64,000 nucleotides of DNA from Crenobacter caeni (GCF_010435965.1 NZ_JAAGAA010000015.1:48021-112020); one strand, 5' to 3'. Counted from the first letter of the stretch, positions 8,565 to 19,193 are shown. A program made the numbers and translations. The notes: a model not told the origin generated them from the sequence alone.

Positions 8565-11500
8565 GTTCACTGCCGGACAGGCAGCTCAGAAAATTTCCGA
8601 GTCAAGGGGATGATATGAAAGACCGTTCACTGCCGGACAGGCAGCTCAGAAAATGGAAAAACATGATTTGTTGCTCGAACGGGCGTTCACTGCCGGACAG
8701 GCAGCTCAGAAATCCATCCTTCGGCCTGCCGCTTGGCAGCAAACGTTCACTGCCGGACAGGCAGCTCAGAAATTGTGGATGGCTGGGTTACGCCTCGTCA
8801 TCCAGTTCACTGCCGGACAGGCAGCTCAGAAAACATCATCGTCGCTCCGCAGTCCACCCAGACAGTTCACTGCCGGACAGGCAGCTCAGAAATGAAGGCA
8901 ATCTTCGTCAACCTGAAGACCACCTGTTCACTGCCGGACAGGCAGCTCAGAAAAGAGGCTGGCGAGGTCGATCTCAACGCTTTCAGTTCACTGCCGGACA
9001 GGCAGCTCAGAAACTGATGATCGACAAGGGGCAGGCCGGCTACGAGTTCACTGCCGGACAGGCAGCTCAGAAATTTAGGGAAACGGTCGGGAAGCAGTTG
9101 GGACAGTTCACTGCCGGACAGGCAGCTCAGAAATGAGACTGCGGGGTAGCCTCAAAAGGAGGCGTGTTCACTGCCGGACAGGCAGCTCAGAAAAGATCAT
9201 CCGGCAGATCGGCCTTCCTGTGTCCGTTCACTGCCGGACAGGCAGCTCAGAAAACGGTTTTGACGCCTCTTACGGCCGTGTTTGTGTTCACTGCCGGACA
9301 GGCAGCTCAGAAAGCTGTGGTGCTTGCATCCGTCCAGGAGCCGCCGTTCACTGCCGGACAGGCAGCTCAGAAAAGCCAGGTCAGCGCGGACGCCGTTGCG
9401 CCATGGTTCACTGCCGGACAGGCAGCTCAGAAAATCCACGGCACGCGGTTCTGGCCGATGCGCCAGTTCACTGCCGCACAGGCAGCTCAGAAAGTACTTG
9501 GTGGCCTTGGCGGCGATCAGCGCGTGTTCACTGCCGGACAGGCAGCTCAGAAATGCACGGCGGACACTTCGAGCGCGTCCGGGATGTTCACTGCCGGACA
9601 GGCAGCTCAGAAATTAACTGCCACCGTCGCCGGAGAGAGCTGGATGTTCACTGCCGGACAGGCAGCTCAGAAAGCCCCGCTTTGGCAGACACAGCGCCGG
9701 GTGCGGTTCACTGCCGGACAGGCAGCTCAGAAATGGAACACCACCGCCAACGCCGCCGTCACCGTGTTCACTGCCGGACAGGCAGCTCAGAAATGGAGGC
9801 GATGAGCCAGAAGCTGCTGGCGAAGGTTCACTGCCGGACAGGCAGCTCAGAAAATACACCTACACTGGTAACCAGATTGGCTGGTGTTCACTGCCGGACA
9901 GGCAGCTCAGAAACGTCAGCAGCGGCTACTACCGCATTCGCGCTAAGTTCACTGCCGGACAGGCAGCTCAGAAATGTCTGGCGCGTAGTTCAGCCGGTTG
10001 GTGCGCGTTCACTGCCGGACAGGCAGCTCAGAAAGGCAGGTTCAGGCGCCACACAAAACGCCACGGGTTCACTGCCGGACAGGCAGCTCAGAAATATAAG
10101 CGCATCGTGCTGTGCCTGGGCGGGACGTTCACTGCCGGACAGGCAGCTCAGAAAGAAACTGCCGCACGTGACTAGGGCGGCCAGCTGTTCACTGCCGGAC
10201 AGGCAGCTCAGAAATTGCGCCCGGGCGGGCTGTTGGTGGTTGTGTGGTTCACTGCCGGACAGGCAGCTCAGAAATGATGCCCCGGCATCGCCGCCGGCGG
10301 CAAGTCGTTCACTGCCGGACAGGCAGCTCAGAAATGACCGACCGGGCCGAATACCTCTGTAGCCTTGTTCACTGCCGGACAGGCAGCTCAGAAAAAATGC
10401 TGCTGATCGTATTGGGACATGCTGACGTTCACTGCCGGACAGGCAGCTCAGAAAAGCAAGTACCACGCTTACGACAAGCAGGGCGAGTTCACTGCCGGAC
10501 AGGCAGCTCAGAAAGGATGGCATCACGCTGCTGACCCCGCTCGACCGTTCACTGCCGGACAGGCAGCTCAGAAATCGTGCTCGGCCTGCGCTCTCGCTTC
10601 GCGGTCGTTCACTGCCGGACAGGCAGCTCAGAAAACATACAGATAGTTGGTGGCGCTGGCGGCCAGTGTTCACTGCCGGACAGGCAGCTCAGAAAGTATC
10701 AGTCTGTCGCGTGATGTCGAGGTGTGGGTTCACTGCCGGACAGGCAGCTCAGAAATTCTCCCGTGCCGCGTTGTGCTCGGCATAGGTGTTCACTGCCGGA
10801 CAGGCAGCTCAGAAATCAACGTCTCACGGCTTCGGACGGTTCAAATGGTTCACTGCCGGACAGGCAGCTCAGAAAAAGCGCCGCCCGACCATGCTTGTCT
10901 ACTGCGAGTTCACTGCCGGACAGGCAGCTCAGAAACGCTGCGCCTGGCGGTGCGCGTACTGGCCGACGTTCACTGCCGGACAGGCAGCTCAGAAAAGCAG
11001 AAACCAAGCGCACATCGTCGCGGTGATGTTCACTGCCGGACAGGCAGCTCAGAAAAAGAACGTCGCCCCCAAGCTGGGCCTGAACTGGTTCACTGCCGGA
11101 CAGGCAGCTCAGAAAAGCCCCATGATGCCGATCTTCTGCCGAAAATCGTTCACTGCCGGACAGGCAGCTCAGAAATCATACGACTTGCCGCCACCTGGCG
11201 CACCAATGTTCACTGCCGGACAGGCAGCTCAGAAATTCGCGTTTCGATTTGATCTCAGTCCTCAACAGTTCACTGCCGGACAGGCAGCTCAGAAAACCCT
11301 GCACAAGCGATTGTTAAGCAACCGCTTGTTCACTGCCGGACAGGCAGCTCAGAAACTCCTGTTGCGGTGTTGGCCACTGGTCGCCGAGTTCACTGCCGGA
11401 CAGGCAGCTCAGAAAATGCAGGTGAGCAAGACCAAGGTGCGGCTGGAGTTCACTGCCGGACAGGCAGCTCAGAAATCAGTAACAAACACGCACATACACA

Positions 11501-14500
11501 CTTACCTGTTCACTGCCGGACAGGCAGCTCAGAAATGGCGCACACCTGGTCAGCCGGCCGCCGCCCGGTTCACTGCCGGACAGGCAGCTCAGAAAGACTT
11601 CCAGAAACGGCTGCAACCGCTGCTGGAGTTCACTGCCGGACAGGCAGCTCAGAAAAACGTGCAGCTAATCGTTGGCTATCGCGGGATGTTCACTGCCGGA
11701 CAGGCAGCTCAGAAAAACTGGCGAAGGCCAACGCCGAACGGCGCCAAGTTCACTGCCGGACAGGCAGCTCAGAAAGCATCGAATGGGTGCTGGAGGCGAC
11801 GCGCGACGTTCACTGCCGGACAGGCAGCTCAGAAAATACCAAAAACATTGGCCGACCATAAGCCGGCGTTCACTGCCGGACAGGCAGCTCAGAAATTCCT
11901 GCCATCCGCAAGACCGGCGGCTACCAGGTTCACTGCCGGACAGGCAGCTCAGAAAATCGCAGCCCTGCGCCAGAGCGGCTGGATCATGTTCACTGCCGGA
12001 CAGGCAGCTCAGAAAAGGCTGATGAAGATTGGCAAATCGTTCAGATTGTTCACTGCCGGACAGGCAGCTCAGAAAGCCTCGCTTCTTCTCTTCCAAATCC
12101 TGCTCCTGTTCACTGCCGGACAGGCAGCTCAGAAAATAACCGTTTGACGGTAAATTCGCCATCAATCGTTCACTGCCGGACAGGCAGCTCAGAAAGTCCA
12201 GAGCGACCGGCGCCGGCTTGCGCGCTCGTTCACTGCCGGACAGGCAGCTCAGAAATTCGACGATCAGTGCCCCGGCGTCCGGGAACCGTTCACTGCCGGA
12301 CAGGCAGCTCAGAAAATCCAGTAGCGCCAAAGTGCGCTCTATTTCGAGTTCACTGCCGGACAGGCAGCTCAGAAAAAATGACAACCCCGACACCGAACAT
12401 CACCCAAGTTCACTGCCGGACAGGCAGCTCAGAAAAGCCAGCTCGTCACCGACACCCGCCCAGTACAGTTCACTGCCGGACAGGCAGCTCAGAAATATGC
12501 CGGCTGCAACTACGCGAAGGATGGCTAGTTCACTGCCGGACAGGCAGCTCAGAAAAGGCAGCCGCTTGAGCATGTCGCGCACAGCGAGTTCACTGCCGGA
12601 CAGGCAGCTCAGAAAAGCGGCGGCACCGGGGTGTAGTCGTAGTCGATGTTCACTGCCGGACAGGCAGCTCAGAAACTGTGCGGCGGCCTTCATGGCAGGA
12701 AAGACGCGTTCACTGCCGGACAGGCAGCTCAGAAAACGTAGAGGCGTTCACCAGTGGACAGAAAGCCGTTCACTGCCGGACAGGCAGCTCAGAAATCAAG
12801 GGCCACTCCGTCACGCTCGACGTGATGGTTCACTGCCGGACAGGCAGCTCAGAAATAGCTCTTCTTGTAATCGCCGGCTTGTCCGGCGTTCACTGCCGGA
12901 CAGGCAGCTCAGAAATGCTTCACCACTGTCTTGCGGCACATTTCGCCGTTCACTGCCGGACAGGCAGCTCAGAAAGGCAGCTACAAGGTCGTCGCGTGCG
13001 GCGCGATGTTCACTGCCGGACAGGCAGCTCAGAAATATACGCGGCGCCGCCTCCTGCGGCGGCCGTCGTTCACTGCCGGACAGGCAGCTCAGAAATTTCC
13101 GGTCTCAAGACCGGCAAGCGCAAGCGAGTTCACTGCCGGACAGGCAGCTCAGAAAGTCTTGCGCGACCAGGCGACCACGCCCGGCCAGTTCACTGCCGGA
13201 CAGGCAGCTCAGAAAATTCCTGTATCCGCTTAGTGCCTGCTTGCTGAGTTCACTGCCGGACAGGCAGCTCAGAAACAAGTCTGGCGGCAAAACTCCGTTT
13301 CAGCTTTGTTCACTGCCGGACAGGCAGCTCAGAAATCAATCAGCCATCCAGCAAATGCGCCAAGTATGTTCACTGCCGGACAGGCAGCTCAGAAATTGCG
13401 GACGAACGTCTCCGAGCGGCTGATGCCGTTCACTGCCGGACAGGCAGCTCAGAAAAACAGCACCCGCTCCACCTCATCGTCACTGACGTTCACTGCCGGA
13501 CAGGCAGCTCAGAAAACCCAATGGCTGGCGCTGCCGCTGCCGGGTACGTTCACTGCCGGACAGGCAGCTCAGAAAGCATCCTGGAGGACGCCGAGCAGGG
13601 GCAACTGGTTCACTGCCGGACAGGCAGCTCAGAAAAGCTGACGCTGGCGCGGCTGCTGATGGTCTCGGTTCACTGCCGGACAGGCAGCTCAGAAAGTCAC
13701 AGCGTCAGGCAGCGGTGGCCACGCGCTGTTCACTGCCGGACAGGCAGCTCAGAAAAGTGCCGATTCGATGTCCGGGTAGATCGCCCGGTTCACTGCCGGA
13801 CAGGCAGCTCAGAAATTGGGCAAGACCATCTTGGATTGAATAATGCAGTTCACTGCCGGACAGGCAGCTCAGAAATGCCCGGATTCGCGCCAACGCCCGG
13901 TACAAGCGTTCACTGCCGGACAGGCAGCTCAGAAATTGATAATGCCCAGGCTCTCCGCCAGCGACGCGTTCACTGCCGGACAGGCAGCTCAGAAAAACGT
14001 GATGCCGTCACGCGCGTCACGCTGCGTGTTCACTGCCGGACAGGCAGCTCAGAAATATATCGGAAGAAGCTAACGCTTCTTCCTCTTGTTCACTGCCGGA
14101 CAGGCAGCTCAGAAACTGACATTCGGGACATCGACCCGACCGGCGCGGTTCACTGCCGGACAGGCAGCTCAGAAATGTTTGCTTCTGCGTGTGTAAGGCT
14201 GGTTGAGGTTCACTGCCGGACAGGCAGCTCAGAAAAACACCTTGATGCCCCCGCCTGAGCAGCTGCCGTTCACTGCCGGACAGGCAGCTCAGAAATCTGA
14301 TCGTATGGCGGCCAGCTCGGCGCCTGAGTTCACTGCCGGACAGGCAGCTCAGAAAATCACCCAATGGGGCGAGCGTGAGCTGGAAGAGTTCACTGCCGGA
14401 CAGGCAGCTCAGAAAAAAGGGAAAGACGCGGGGACGGTTTCTGGATTGTTCACTGCCGGACAGGCAGCTCAGAAATCGAGCAGCAGATAGCCGCCGTCCG

Positions 14501-15129
14501 CGCCCAGGTTCACTGCCGGACAGGCAGCTCAGAAAATCAGCTTGTAGAAGGTGGTGCCGCCCGGCCAGTTCACTGCCGGACAGGCAGCTCAGAAAAGCGC
14601 GGCGCCGCTACCAAACGTAGCGACGGCGTTCACTGCCGGACAGGCAGCTCAGAAAATGAAGCAACTTGTGGTTGCCGGTAATGCACTGTTCACTGCCGGA
14701 CAGGCAGCTCAGAAACAAGAGTTTCAACTCCCGCTTGCACGTAGGATGTTCACTGCCGGACAGGCAGCTCAGAAAGACAACAGCCAGCAGGGCGGGGCCG
14801 TGGCCGAGTTCACTGCCGGACAGGCAGCTCAGAAAAACGTGCCCCCGTATTGCAGTCCTCAACCTCTGTTCACTGCCGGACAGGCAGCTCAGAAAGCGCC
14901 GGTGCCGCCCACGGCAAAACCGGTGATGTTCACTGCCGGACAGGCAGCTCAGAAATATCGGTTAACCGCCGATGACGATTTTACGGAGTTCACTGCCGGA
15001 CAGGCAGCTCAGAAAGACGCATGGCCTCGCTGACGGCAGCGAGAGTCGTTCACTGCCGGACAGGCAGCTCAGAAAATGTAGCTCAGCAGCTTAACGCGGT
15101 CGCCCTCGTGCACTGCCGGGCGGGAGAAA
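8565..15129 (+). CRISPR. Type I-F CRISPR array, 109 full repeats plus a degenerate terminal repeat
   Basis: The repeat is 28 nt, begins GTTCACTGCC and ends CAGCTCAGAAA, with a CTGCC/GGCAG stem and GGACA loop. Full repeats start at 8565 and recur every 60 bases, with three 61-base steps (before 8926, 9947 and 10668), through 15048. That gives 109 repeats and 108 spacers of 32 nt (three of 33). A further 32-nt spacer leads to a degenerate repeat at 15108-15129 (GTGCACTGCCGGGCGGGAG then AAA). Repeat 16 (9466) has one loop change, G to C at 9477. All others look identical. By eye I saw no duplicated spacer. Confidence 0.99.
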
Positions 15130-15141
15130 GTGGAGAGGGTG

Positions 15142-15636
15142 TCACAAGTTGGCATGACTCAGGCGCAACATCAATATCAACGGATCTGCTGGAGAAGCTT
15201 GGAATCCGTAATGCTCATAAAACAACTTGGCGCGCTCGTGCAGGGCATGCACGAGTAAGGCACGAACGCCTGTATTCTGCGCAACGTTCACTGTACGGTT
15301 GACGGCATCCTGCAACAGTGAACCACCAAGCTTGATGCCTTGGGCACGGTGATCGACCGCAAGTCTGGCCAGGACAATCACGGGCACAGGATCAGGCATG
15401 TTTCTACGCACACCGCCTGTCGCGAGTTGATGCGATACGGCACCAGCCGCCATTGCGTAGTAGCCATAAACACGACGTTCTTTATCAGCAACGACAAAAG
15501 TTCGACTGGCTCCACTTACCTGATTGGCCATCCCCCGACGCTTGAGCCACTCATCCAGCACCGGCTCGCCACAGGAAAAATCTGTGCAGTGATGATCCGA
15601 TGTCAGTGGCTGCGGCGCGATAAGGTCAAGGCTCAT
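15142..15636 (-). CDS. GNAT acetyltransferase toxin (TacT-like)
   Basis: This 164-residue GNAT-fold acetyltransferase resembles TacT/AtaT-type toxins, which acetylate aminoacyl-tRNA and block translation. Typical features are LDEWLKRRGMANQVSGASRTFVV, given here by its ends LDEWLKRR and ASRTFVV, then YGYYAMAAGAV, the acetyl-CoA region VDHRAQGIKLGGSLL and a C-terminal FYEHYGFQ. I chose the ATG at 15636 because it forms an ATGA overlap with the upstream antitoxin; an in-frame ATG at 15648 is less likely. The stop is only about 12 bases from the degenerate end of the CRISPR array. Whether it is active as a toxin cannot be seen. Confidence 0.88.
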   Translation of the reverse strand: MSLDLIAPQPLTSDHHCTDFSCGEPVLDEWLKRRGMANQVSGASRTFVVADKERRVYGYYAMAAGAVSHQLATGGVRRNMPDPVPVIVLARLAVDHRAQGIKLGGSLLQDAVNRTVNVAQNTGVRALLVHALHERAKLFYEHYGFQASPADPLILMLRLSHANL

Positions 15637-15899
15637 GCCTTGTCCCATGCAGGCTTCAGTGCAAACAGGCGTTCCAGCCCTGCGTTGGGCGTTGGAGGCG
15701 CATCGAGCAAGTCAACAAACTGCTGGAATTTGTCAGCGTCCAGCGTAAAGTGCACCTGATCGAGCACTACGGACTGGGCGCGCTCACAGGCGGCCTCCAG
15801 CATGAAGTCCGAACGATTCTTGCCCAACAAGTTAGCGGCGTGATCAATGAGGTCACGCTGCTCCGGCAGGGCGCGTAGATTTATAGCGGCAGCACGCAT
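15633..15899 (-). CDS. DUF1778 (TacA-like) antitoxin
   Basis: An 88-residue ribbon-helix-helix antitoxin of the DUF1778 family, the standard partner of TacT-like GNAT toxins. The N-terminus INLRALPEQRDLIDHAA and GKNRSDFMLEAACERA form the DNA-binding RHH, and the C-terminal tail would neutralise the toxin. The ATG at 15899 has an AAGGAG ribosome site, and the 3' end overlaps the toxin start. The pair is probably autoregulated at the inverted repeats just upstream. Confidence 0.9.
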   Translation of the reverse strand: MRAAAINLRALPEQRDLIDHAANLLGKNRSDFMLEAACERAQSVVLDQVHFTLDADKFQQFVDLLDAPPTPNAGLERLFALKPAWDKA

Positions 15900-15910
15900 G
15901 GCGAGGCTCC

Positions 15911-15964
15911 TTGTGCATACACAACAGATATACAAAAGGTAGACGCATGTATAGCTATTGTCAA
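15911..15964 (-). promoter_or_regulatory. Promoter and operator of the DUF1778-GNAT pair
   Basis: On the minus strand a TTGACA (15959-15964) is followed after 17 bases by TACCTT (15936-15941), a plausible -35/-10 pair. Between it and the start codon lies the near-palindrome TTGTGTATGCACAA (15911-15924), whose TTGTG and CACAA arms suit a ribbon-helix-helix repressor. Autoregulation is inferred from the family. Confidence 0.6.
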
Positions 15965-16050
15965 CACACCCAGAACTGATTGGACAATTTCCTGTCTTTC
16001 GCTCCCAGCCAGCACTTCCCACTATCCCGGCGCGCGGCAAGTCGCGGCCT

Positions 16051-16617
16051 TCAGCCCGGGGGCGTTGACGCGCCCGCCGCCAAGCCGGCATCCGCCCAAA
16101 GCTGATCAAAATCCTCGCCTACGCCCCAACCGATATTTTGTCCCTGGTGACGCACCTGCTCGAGCCGCACCCAGAAGGCCACCTGCTGCCCCTGTGGCAG
16201 GGCAAGTACATATTTCAAAGCTTGCTCGAACATCCGCACCAGTGCGTCGTAAAAGCTTTCGTCTTCCACACCGCGCCACGTCAAAAGATTGAATGCTTCT
16301 TCACAGTAGAATACTGCCAACTCAGCCAAGCCTTCCGGCTGCCCCAAGGCCTTCTTGTAATCGCTGATCGCTTTCTTGGCTTTGGCCACCGAGACTGGCT
16401 TGCGAACATCGGCGGGGTTGATCCATTGCGTGATTGTGGCCTTGTAGTGCTTGATCGGATCGTCACCCAGCCCCAAGCGGGCATTCAAGAAGGCCTGGTT
16501 ATCCTTGCTGGCCGAGTAAAGCTCCTTGAGCAAACCAAGCAGATCGGCACGGTCGAAATCAGCCAGCTTTGTTTTGACATCAATCCAGCTAAGGCTATTC
16601 TTTCCCGCTATTGTCAT
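16051..16617 (-). CDS. Uncharacterised conserved protein, 188 aa
   Basis: I do not recognise a named function. The protein is soluble, with helical segments and a SVAKAKKAISDYKKALGQPEGLAELAVFYCEEA-type core, given here only as AKKAISDYKKALG and LAVFYCEEA, that I recall from small conserved hypothetical proteins with tetratricopeptide-like helices. The ATG at 16617 has GGAG upstream; a TTG 24 bases earlier is also in frame. It follows the H-NS terminator on the same strand, so it probably has its own promoter. It lies between the toxin-antitoxin pair and H-NS. No membrane segment or signal peptide is visible. Confidence 0.75.
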   Translation of the reverse strand: MTIAGKNSLSWIDVKTKLADFDRADLLGLLKELYSASKDNQAFLNARLGLGDDPIKHYKATITQWINPADVRKPVSVAKAKKAISDYKKALGQPEGLAELAVFYCEEAFNLLTWRGVEDESFYDALVRMFEQALKYVLALPQGQQVAFWVRLEQVRHQGQNIGWGVGEDFDQLWADAGLAAGASTPPG

Positions 16618-16644
16618 CTCTGATGTTCTCCGTGAATACAAAGC

Positions 16645-16676
16645 AAAATGGCCCCAGACATGTCTGGGGCCATTTT
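16645..16676 (-). terminator. Terminator downstream of the H-NS gene
   Basis: A perfect 16-bp inverted repeat, AAAATGGCCCCAGACA with TGTCTGGGGCCATTTT, starts 14 bases beyond the H-NS stop. The GC core flanked by A and T runs fits a bidirectional intrinsic terminator; the immediate centre of the palindrome would form the loop. Confidence 0.88.
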
Positions 16677-16690
16677 GGAGTCTACTCGGA

Positions 16691-17020
16691 TTACTTGATT
16701 TCGATTGCTTCGAGCTGACCGCCAGCAGCTAGGTAGTCTTCCACCCAGCGCGGCTTGCGGCCACGGCCGGTCCACTCGTTGCCGTTGGCGTCGCGGTATT
16801 TGGCTGCAACCGGACCACGCGAACCCTTGCCGCTGGAGGCTTGCTTCAGGCCTTCGACGTTGACGGTCAGGCCAGCGGCGCGGGCGATTTCCAGGATCTT
16901 TTCAGCAGCTTCACGCTTGGCAGATTCTTTCTTGCTTTCCAGTGCGGCGGTCAGCTTTTCGATGGCCGCTTCGATTTCGGCCAGCGATGCGGTATTGGTG
17001 TCAATGATGACTTCGGACAT
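16691..17020 (-). CDS. H-NS family nucleoid-associated protein
   Basis: A 109-residue H-NS/StpA/BpH3-type protein that binds AT-rich DNA and silences transcription, often of acquired genes. The N-terminal coiled-coil oligomerisation segment (ASLAEIEAAIEKLTAALESKKE, here abbreviated to its first part ASLAEIEAAIEKL) is followed by a C-terminal DNA-binding loop with NEWTGRGRKPRWVEDYL, the betaproteobacterial motif. ATG 17020 is preferred over ATG 17032 because GGGGA lies at correct spacing. It sits beside a mobile-element integrase, as is common for plasmid- or island-borne H-NS. Confidence 0.93.
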   Translation of the reverse strand: MSEVIIDTNTASLAEIEAAIEKLTAALESKKESAKREAAEKILEIARAAGLTVNVEGLKQASSGKGSRGPVAAKYRDANGNEWTGRGRKPRWVEDYLAAGGQLEAIEIK

Positions 17021-17158
17021 TGTTTTCCCCATGATTATTTATTAGGCAACGCACAACACACGCCGTTGCAGGTTTTCATACTAAGGCACAGTTGATTTTA
17101 TTGCAATGAATCCGTGGATAGCCGATTGGACATCATCGTTCACACCAATGCTATTGAC

Positions 17159-17182
17159 TTGAATTTCAAAAGATAAATTCAA
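17159..17182. other. 8-bp inverted repeat between integrase and H-NS
   Basis: TTGAATTT and AAATTCAA are separated by 8 bases, just beyond the integrase stop and upstream of H-NS. It is AT-rich and lacks a T run, so it is more likely a protein-binding or attachment-type site than a terminator. Function is unknown. Confidence 0.4.
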
Positions 17183-17198
17183 TCATCACGGCATCCAT

Positions 17199-18383
17199 TC
17201 AACCTCGGTCTATCCGCAGCTTTTCCATATCTTGATGTCGCGCATCAAGCTCGGTATGCAAATACCGGCTGGTCGTACTCAAATCGGCATGACCCAGCGT
17301 GTCCTTCACCGAATGGATAGACTGGCCCGAGCTAGCCATCCATGAGGCAGCCGTATGACGCAACCAGTGCGCAGATGCGGCCTCAAGCGCGCCCGCCTCG
17401 TCCGGTCGGCCATGGTCACGCAGATATTCAGCTGCCTGTCTGAAAAGCTGCTTCAAAATAATATGCGCGGCCTGGCGGGTCATCGGCGCCGTGTCCAGGG
17501 CCCCACCCTTGAGTGGCTTGACCTTGCACACCAAGGGCAAATGCTCATTGGCCGCAGGCGTGTCCGGCAAACCCAAGCCTCGCCGATAGTCGGCCAGCGC
17601 GGCCATCAGTTCGCTATTGACCGGCACCTGCCGGTGCTTGCTCCCCTTGCCCAACACATCTACATACCAGCACAGCTTGCCACTGCGGTTGGGCAGGGCA
17701 TACAACTGGCTCATCCGGGTTTCCACAATTTCGCTTACGCGCAGGCCGGTCAGCAGGGCCAGCGTCAACAGCCATTGGTTACGTGCTACCGTCCGAGCGG
17801 CCGCGGGCGTGTCGCATGGCTGCATCTCCAGCACCGCAAACACCGTCTGGATCTGTGCCTCACTCAGCAATCGGGTAATCCGCCGGTCGCCGCGCTGCCG
17901 CTGTTTGCGCGCCAAGGTCAGCGGATTACTGCAGAGATAGCGCGCTTCGACCAGCCAGGTGAAAAGCGCATTCAGCACGGACATGGACAGGCGGATCGAG
18001 CTCTCGCTGAGCGGCCCGGTGAAGGGGCGCCAATCGGGGTGACTGCGCCGATGCCGGCACGCAGAGACCCAGAATGCGGCGGGCTGAGGGTTAGCCAGGA
18101 ACCCCCGGTACAGCACGAAGTCCTCATGCCTGAGGTCGGACAGGGTTGCCCCACGCAAGGCCGCCCAGCGGTAGAGCCGATCGGCTTCGCGCAGATAGCT
18201 CTCGCGCGTATGCTCGGACTCGGCCACATTGGCCAGCCAGGCGATCACCGCCTCGCGGTCATTCTGAGCCCGCAGGCGGCAGCTCTGATCAAGGTTGCGG
18301 TTGGCGCCGACGGACTGCGCAAGCTGTCCGTGCAAGGCCGGCAGCGGCTGCGCGTCGAGCAGCGCAATCTCAGTGTCCCTCAT
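17199..18383 (-). CDS. Tyrosine recombinase / integrase
   Basis: A 394-residue tyrosine recombinase for site-specific integration or multimer resolution. Residues about 45-160 form the core-binding domain (SEHTRESYLREADRLYRWA). The catalytic domain shows Arg in TGLRVSE, Lys in GKGSKHR, HWLRH at 339-343, the His of LGHADLSTTSRYLH near 365 and the nucleophile Tyr374. All catalytic residues are present. Its ATG overlaps the stop of the upstream HTH gene, so the two form an operon. Long tyrosine recombinases of this kind are frequent on plasmids and integrative elements; no att duplication could be located. Confidence 0.9.
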   Translation of the reverse strand: MRDTEIALLDAQPLPALHGQLAQSVGANRNLDQSCRLRAQNDREAVIAWLANVAESEHTRESYLREADRLYRWAALRGATLSDLRHEDFVLYRGFLANPQPAAFWVSACRHRRSHPDWRPFTGPLSESSIRLSMSVLNALFTWLVEARYLCSNPLTLARKQRQRGDRRITRLLSEAQIQTVFAVLEMQPCDTPAAARTVARNQWLLTLALLTGLRVSEIVETRMSQLYALPNRSGKLCWYVDVLGKGSKHRQVPVNSELMAALADYRRGLGLPDTPAANEHLPLVCKVKPLKGGALDTAPMTRQAAHIILKQLFRQAAEYLRDHGRPDEAGALEAASAHWLRHTAASWMASSGQSIHSVKDTLGHADLSTTSRYLHTELDARHQDMEKLRIDRG

Positions 18384-18931
18384 AAAGCCGCTCCACCCTT
18401 TTCTGGCCGCACGATCCGCCCGGTCGTGTAGAAATAGTCGTCAAACAGCGCCGCGCCAAACCAGTCCTCCCCTGCCGGGAAACACACCAAAAACTGAGTC
18501 TCTGTACCCGAACCCCGCACCGCCTTGATGTAGCCATCTGCGTCCCCCTCCTCGGCCAAGCCGCAGGTCGCATGGCACGCCACGCTTTCATACAGTTCGG
18601 CCGACACGGTCATCGCCTGGATGACCTCTCCCGGCTTGGGCCGCGCGGGCCGTCCTTGCCGCCTGCGCTGTGCATGCAAGGCTTTCAATTCAGCGGCACG
18701 CAGCGTGGGCAAGGCGGCCAGTGCGAACAGCCAATGCGCCGGCCGATCGGGATTGGCAGCGATCCGACTGGCGGTCGCCACCGACACCTCCCACAGGAAG
18801 GCGGCATCCGACAAGGAAAGCCCTTTTTCGCGAAGCACACCGTGAAACTCGGCTTTGCTCAGGGCGCGTGGCTGCCATGGCTGATTTGCTGTTTCTGGAG
18901 GGGTGTTGGTGTCATTCCGCTTGACGGACAT
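18380..18931 (-). CDS. HTH-like protein coupled to the integrase
   Basis: This 183-residue protein is not assigned to a named family. Residues about 30-65 read as a helix-turn-helix (LSKAEFHGVLREKGLSLSDA, then VSVATASRIAANPDRP), so it is probably a DNA-binding partner or regulator of the integrase. The C-terminal part (ETQFLVCFPAGEDWFGAALF) is of unknown role. ATG 18931 has AAGGA upstream; a start at 18979 would run through the inverted repeat that looks like its operator. It overlaps the integrase by 4 bases. Confidence 0.72.
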   Translation of the reverse strand: MSVKRNDTNTPPETANQPWQPRALSKAEFHGVLREKGLSLSDAAFLWEVSVATASRIAANPDRPAHWLFALAALPTLRAAELKALHAQRRRQGRPARPKPGEVIQAMTVSAELYESVACHATCGLAEEGDADGYIKAVRGSGTETQFLVCFPAGEDWFGAALFDDYFYTTGRIVRPEKGGAAL

Positions 18932-18959
18932 CCGGAGTCGTCCTTCGATATCGCGCAAT

Positions 18960-18985
18960 AAATGTTTGCATATACGCAAACATTT
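18960..18985 (-). promoter_or_regulatory. Perfect inverted repeat upstream of the HTH-integrase operon
   Basis: AAATGTTTGC and GCAAACATTT, 10-bp arms around ATATAC, lie 29 bases before the HTH gene start. The position and symmetry suggest an operator, perhaps bound by the HTH protein itself. Confidence 0.65.
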
Positions 18986-19193
18986 TATCTCTATCTATTT
19001 GATTAATATGTACTTTGCCAGCAATGCACAACCCATGCAAAGCGACCTCATGCAGCAATTTTGGGCGTATTTTAGCACCATTGCATTTTATCTTAACATT
19101 ATTGGTCTAATGTAAAAACATCAAACATAAAAGCCATTTATATAGCGCATTGTGGCGCATTGCGCTTAGATTCACTCGCCAAGATACACTCAA
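18986..19193. other. AT-rich intergenic stretch without a gene
   Basis: No coding region is supported here. The sequence is AT-rich (for example TTTTATCTTAACATTATTGG) and probably carries the promoter of the HTH-integrase operon. Confidence 0.5.

Noticed and set aside
8426..15033. Many open frames with repeated SLPDRQLRK, FTAGQAAQK or VHCRTGSSE peptides
   Set aside because: They are translations of the CRISPR repeats in different frames, not genes.
8593..15107. Search by eye for spacers matching this window (self-targeting)
   Set aside because: No match was noticed, but a proper search was not possible; a BLAST of the spacers against the window and genome would decide.
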